A stretch of 64,000 nt of DNA, from assembly GCA_028023455.1 (NCBI GenBank), contig JAQFVV010012498.1, forward strand, positions 436,001 to 500,000. Reading direction: 5' to 3'. A program made the translations under genes and the position numbers. Within the stretch, counting starts at the first letter, position 1; each line of letters starts with the position of its first letter. The stretch comes from Epiperipatus broadwayi (taxonomy: Eukaryota; Onychophora; Udeonychophora; Euonychophora; Peripatidae). A model generated the notes under the pieces. The model saw nothing but the letters and a program-made list of their open reading frames with translations. It made no database searches and was not told where the DNA came from. Below, one piece after another: positions 63,806-64,000 of the stretch.

Positions 63806-64000
63806 CTAATTGAATTAAGGTAGAAAAAATAAAAATTCAGGCAGCTCACTGCAAAGAGTCATATTAATTTATGTGTGTTTACTGAATTTTTTTTAAAATC
63901 AATTTTGTTGGTAAATATGTATACAAATTAATTTCTTTATTTCAAAAGGTTAAAGATAACTTTTGAAATTGTTTGGATAAAAGAAATTTTTGAATAAGTA

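Noticed and set aside
1-64000. CRISPR arrays, bacterial operons, phage or viral genomes
   Set aside because: The repeats seen are tandem or inverted transposon repeats without spacer structure; the gene organisation is eukaryotic and the reverse transcriptases belong to Penelope-like and RTE-type retroelements.

Overview
The window is AT-rich DNA (roughly three quarters A+T by eye) from an animal genome. There are no bacterial operons, ribosome-binding sites or dense ORFs. It holds short exons with GT/AG splice sites, introns of many kilobases, and abundant decayed transposable elements of animal type (Penelope-like, RTE-like LINE, hAT, pogo/Tigger, Mutator-like foldbacks). An invertebrate bilaterian fits best; I cannot name the species.

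Host genes. The one gene I recognise is the FERM-domain scaffold FRMD4 (vertebrate FRMD4A/FRMD4B), on the minus strand. Two consecutive coding exons are visible at 58160-58225 and 39045-39139. They encode the start of the FERM domain, their junction is phase-compatible, and a 19 kb intron separates them. The next exon was not found, so positions 1-39044 are read as the following intron. Upstream of FRMD4 on the same strand are two exon-like blocks (60183-60353 and 59844-59903, the second ending in a stop) and a weaker third (63653-63805). They look like the 3' end of an unidentified neighbouring gene.

Layout from left to right: RTE-type LINE 3' fragment (2.1-3.0 kb); compact element with inverted ends and internal tandem repeats (3.4-4.6 kb); pogo/Tigger N-terminal scrap (6.9 kb); LINE endonuclease scrap (8.7-9.1 kb); small unexplained ORF (11 kb); pogo/Tigger transposase pseudogene (12.9-13.6 kb); long foldback with an 8-bp target duplication (14.5-15.4 kb); long decayed RTE-type LINE (17.5-20.1 kb); foldback copy (21.3 kb); RTE 5' fragment (22.6-23.3 kb); TA-flanked inverted-repeat element (29.3-30.4 kb); second foldback copy (36.65-37.2 kb); FRMD4 exon with a tandem duplication over its splice donor (38.9-39.1 kb); hAT non-autonomous element (39.4-40.1 kb); palindrome (41.9-42.2 kb); young Penelope-like element with pseudo-LTR (44.3-47.85 kb); 4 kb hAT element (52.95-57.0 kb) beside an older hAT transposase remnant (57.0-57.9 kb); FRMD4 exon (58.2 kb); putative neighbouring gene end (59.8-60.4 kb); inverted pair of Penelope-like 3' ends, one split by a second TA-flanked element (61.0-63.1 kb).

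Taken together, FRMD4 introns act as a sink for transposons. Four or more of the insertions are near-perfect inverted repeats that would be transcribed within the FRMD4 pre-mRNA. The most unusual local signals are the repeated exon-end/5' splice site block, the Penelope-like copy with only two visible lesions, and the 61-63 kb locus, where a paralogous empty site fixes the borders of a nested transposon.
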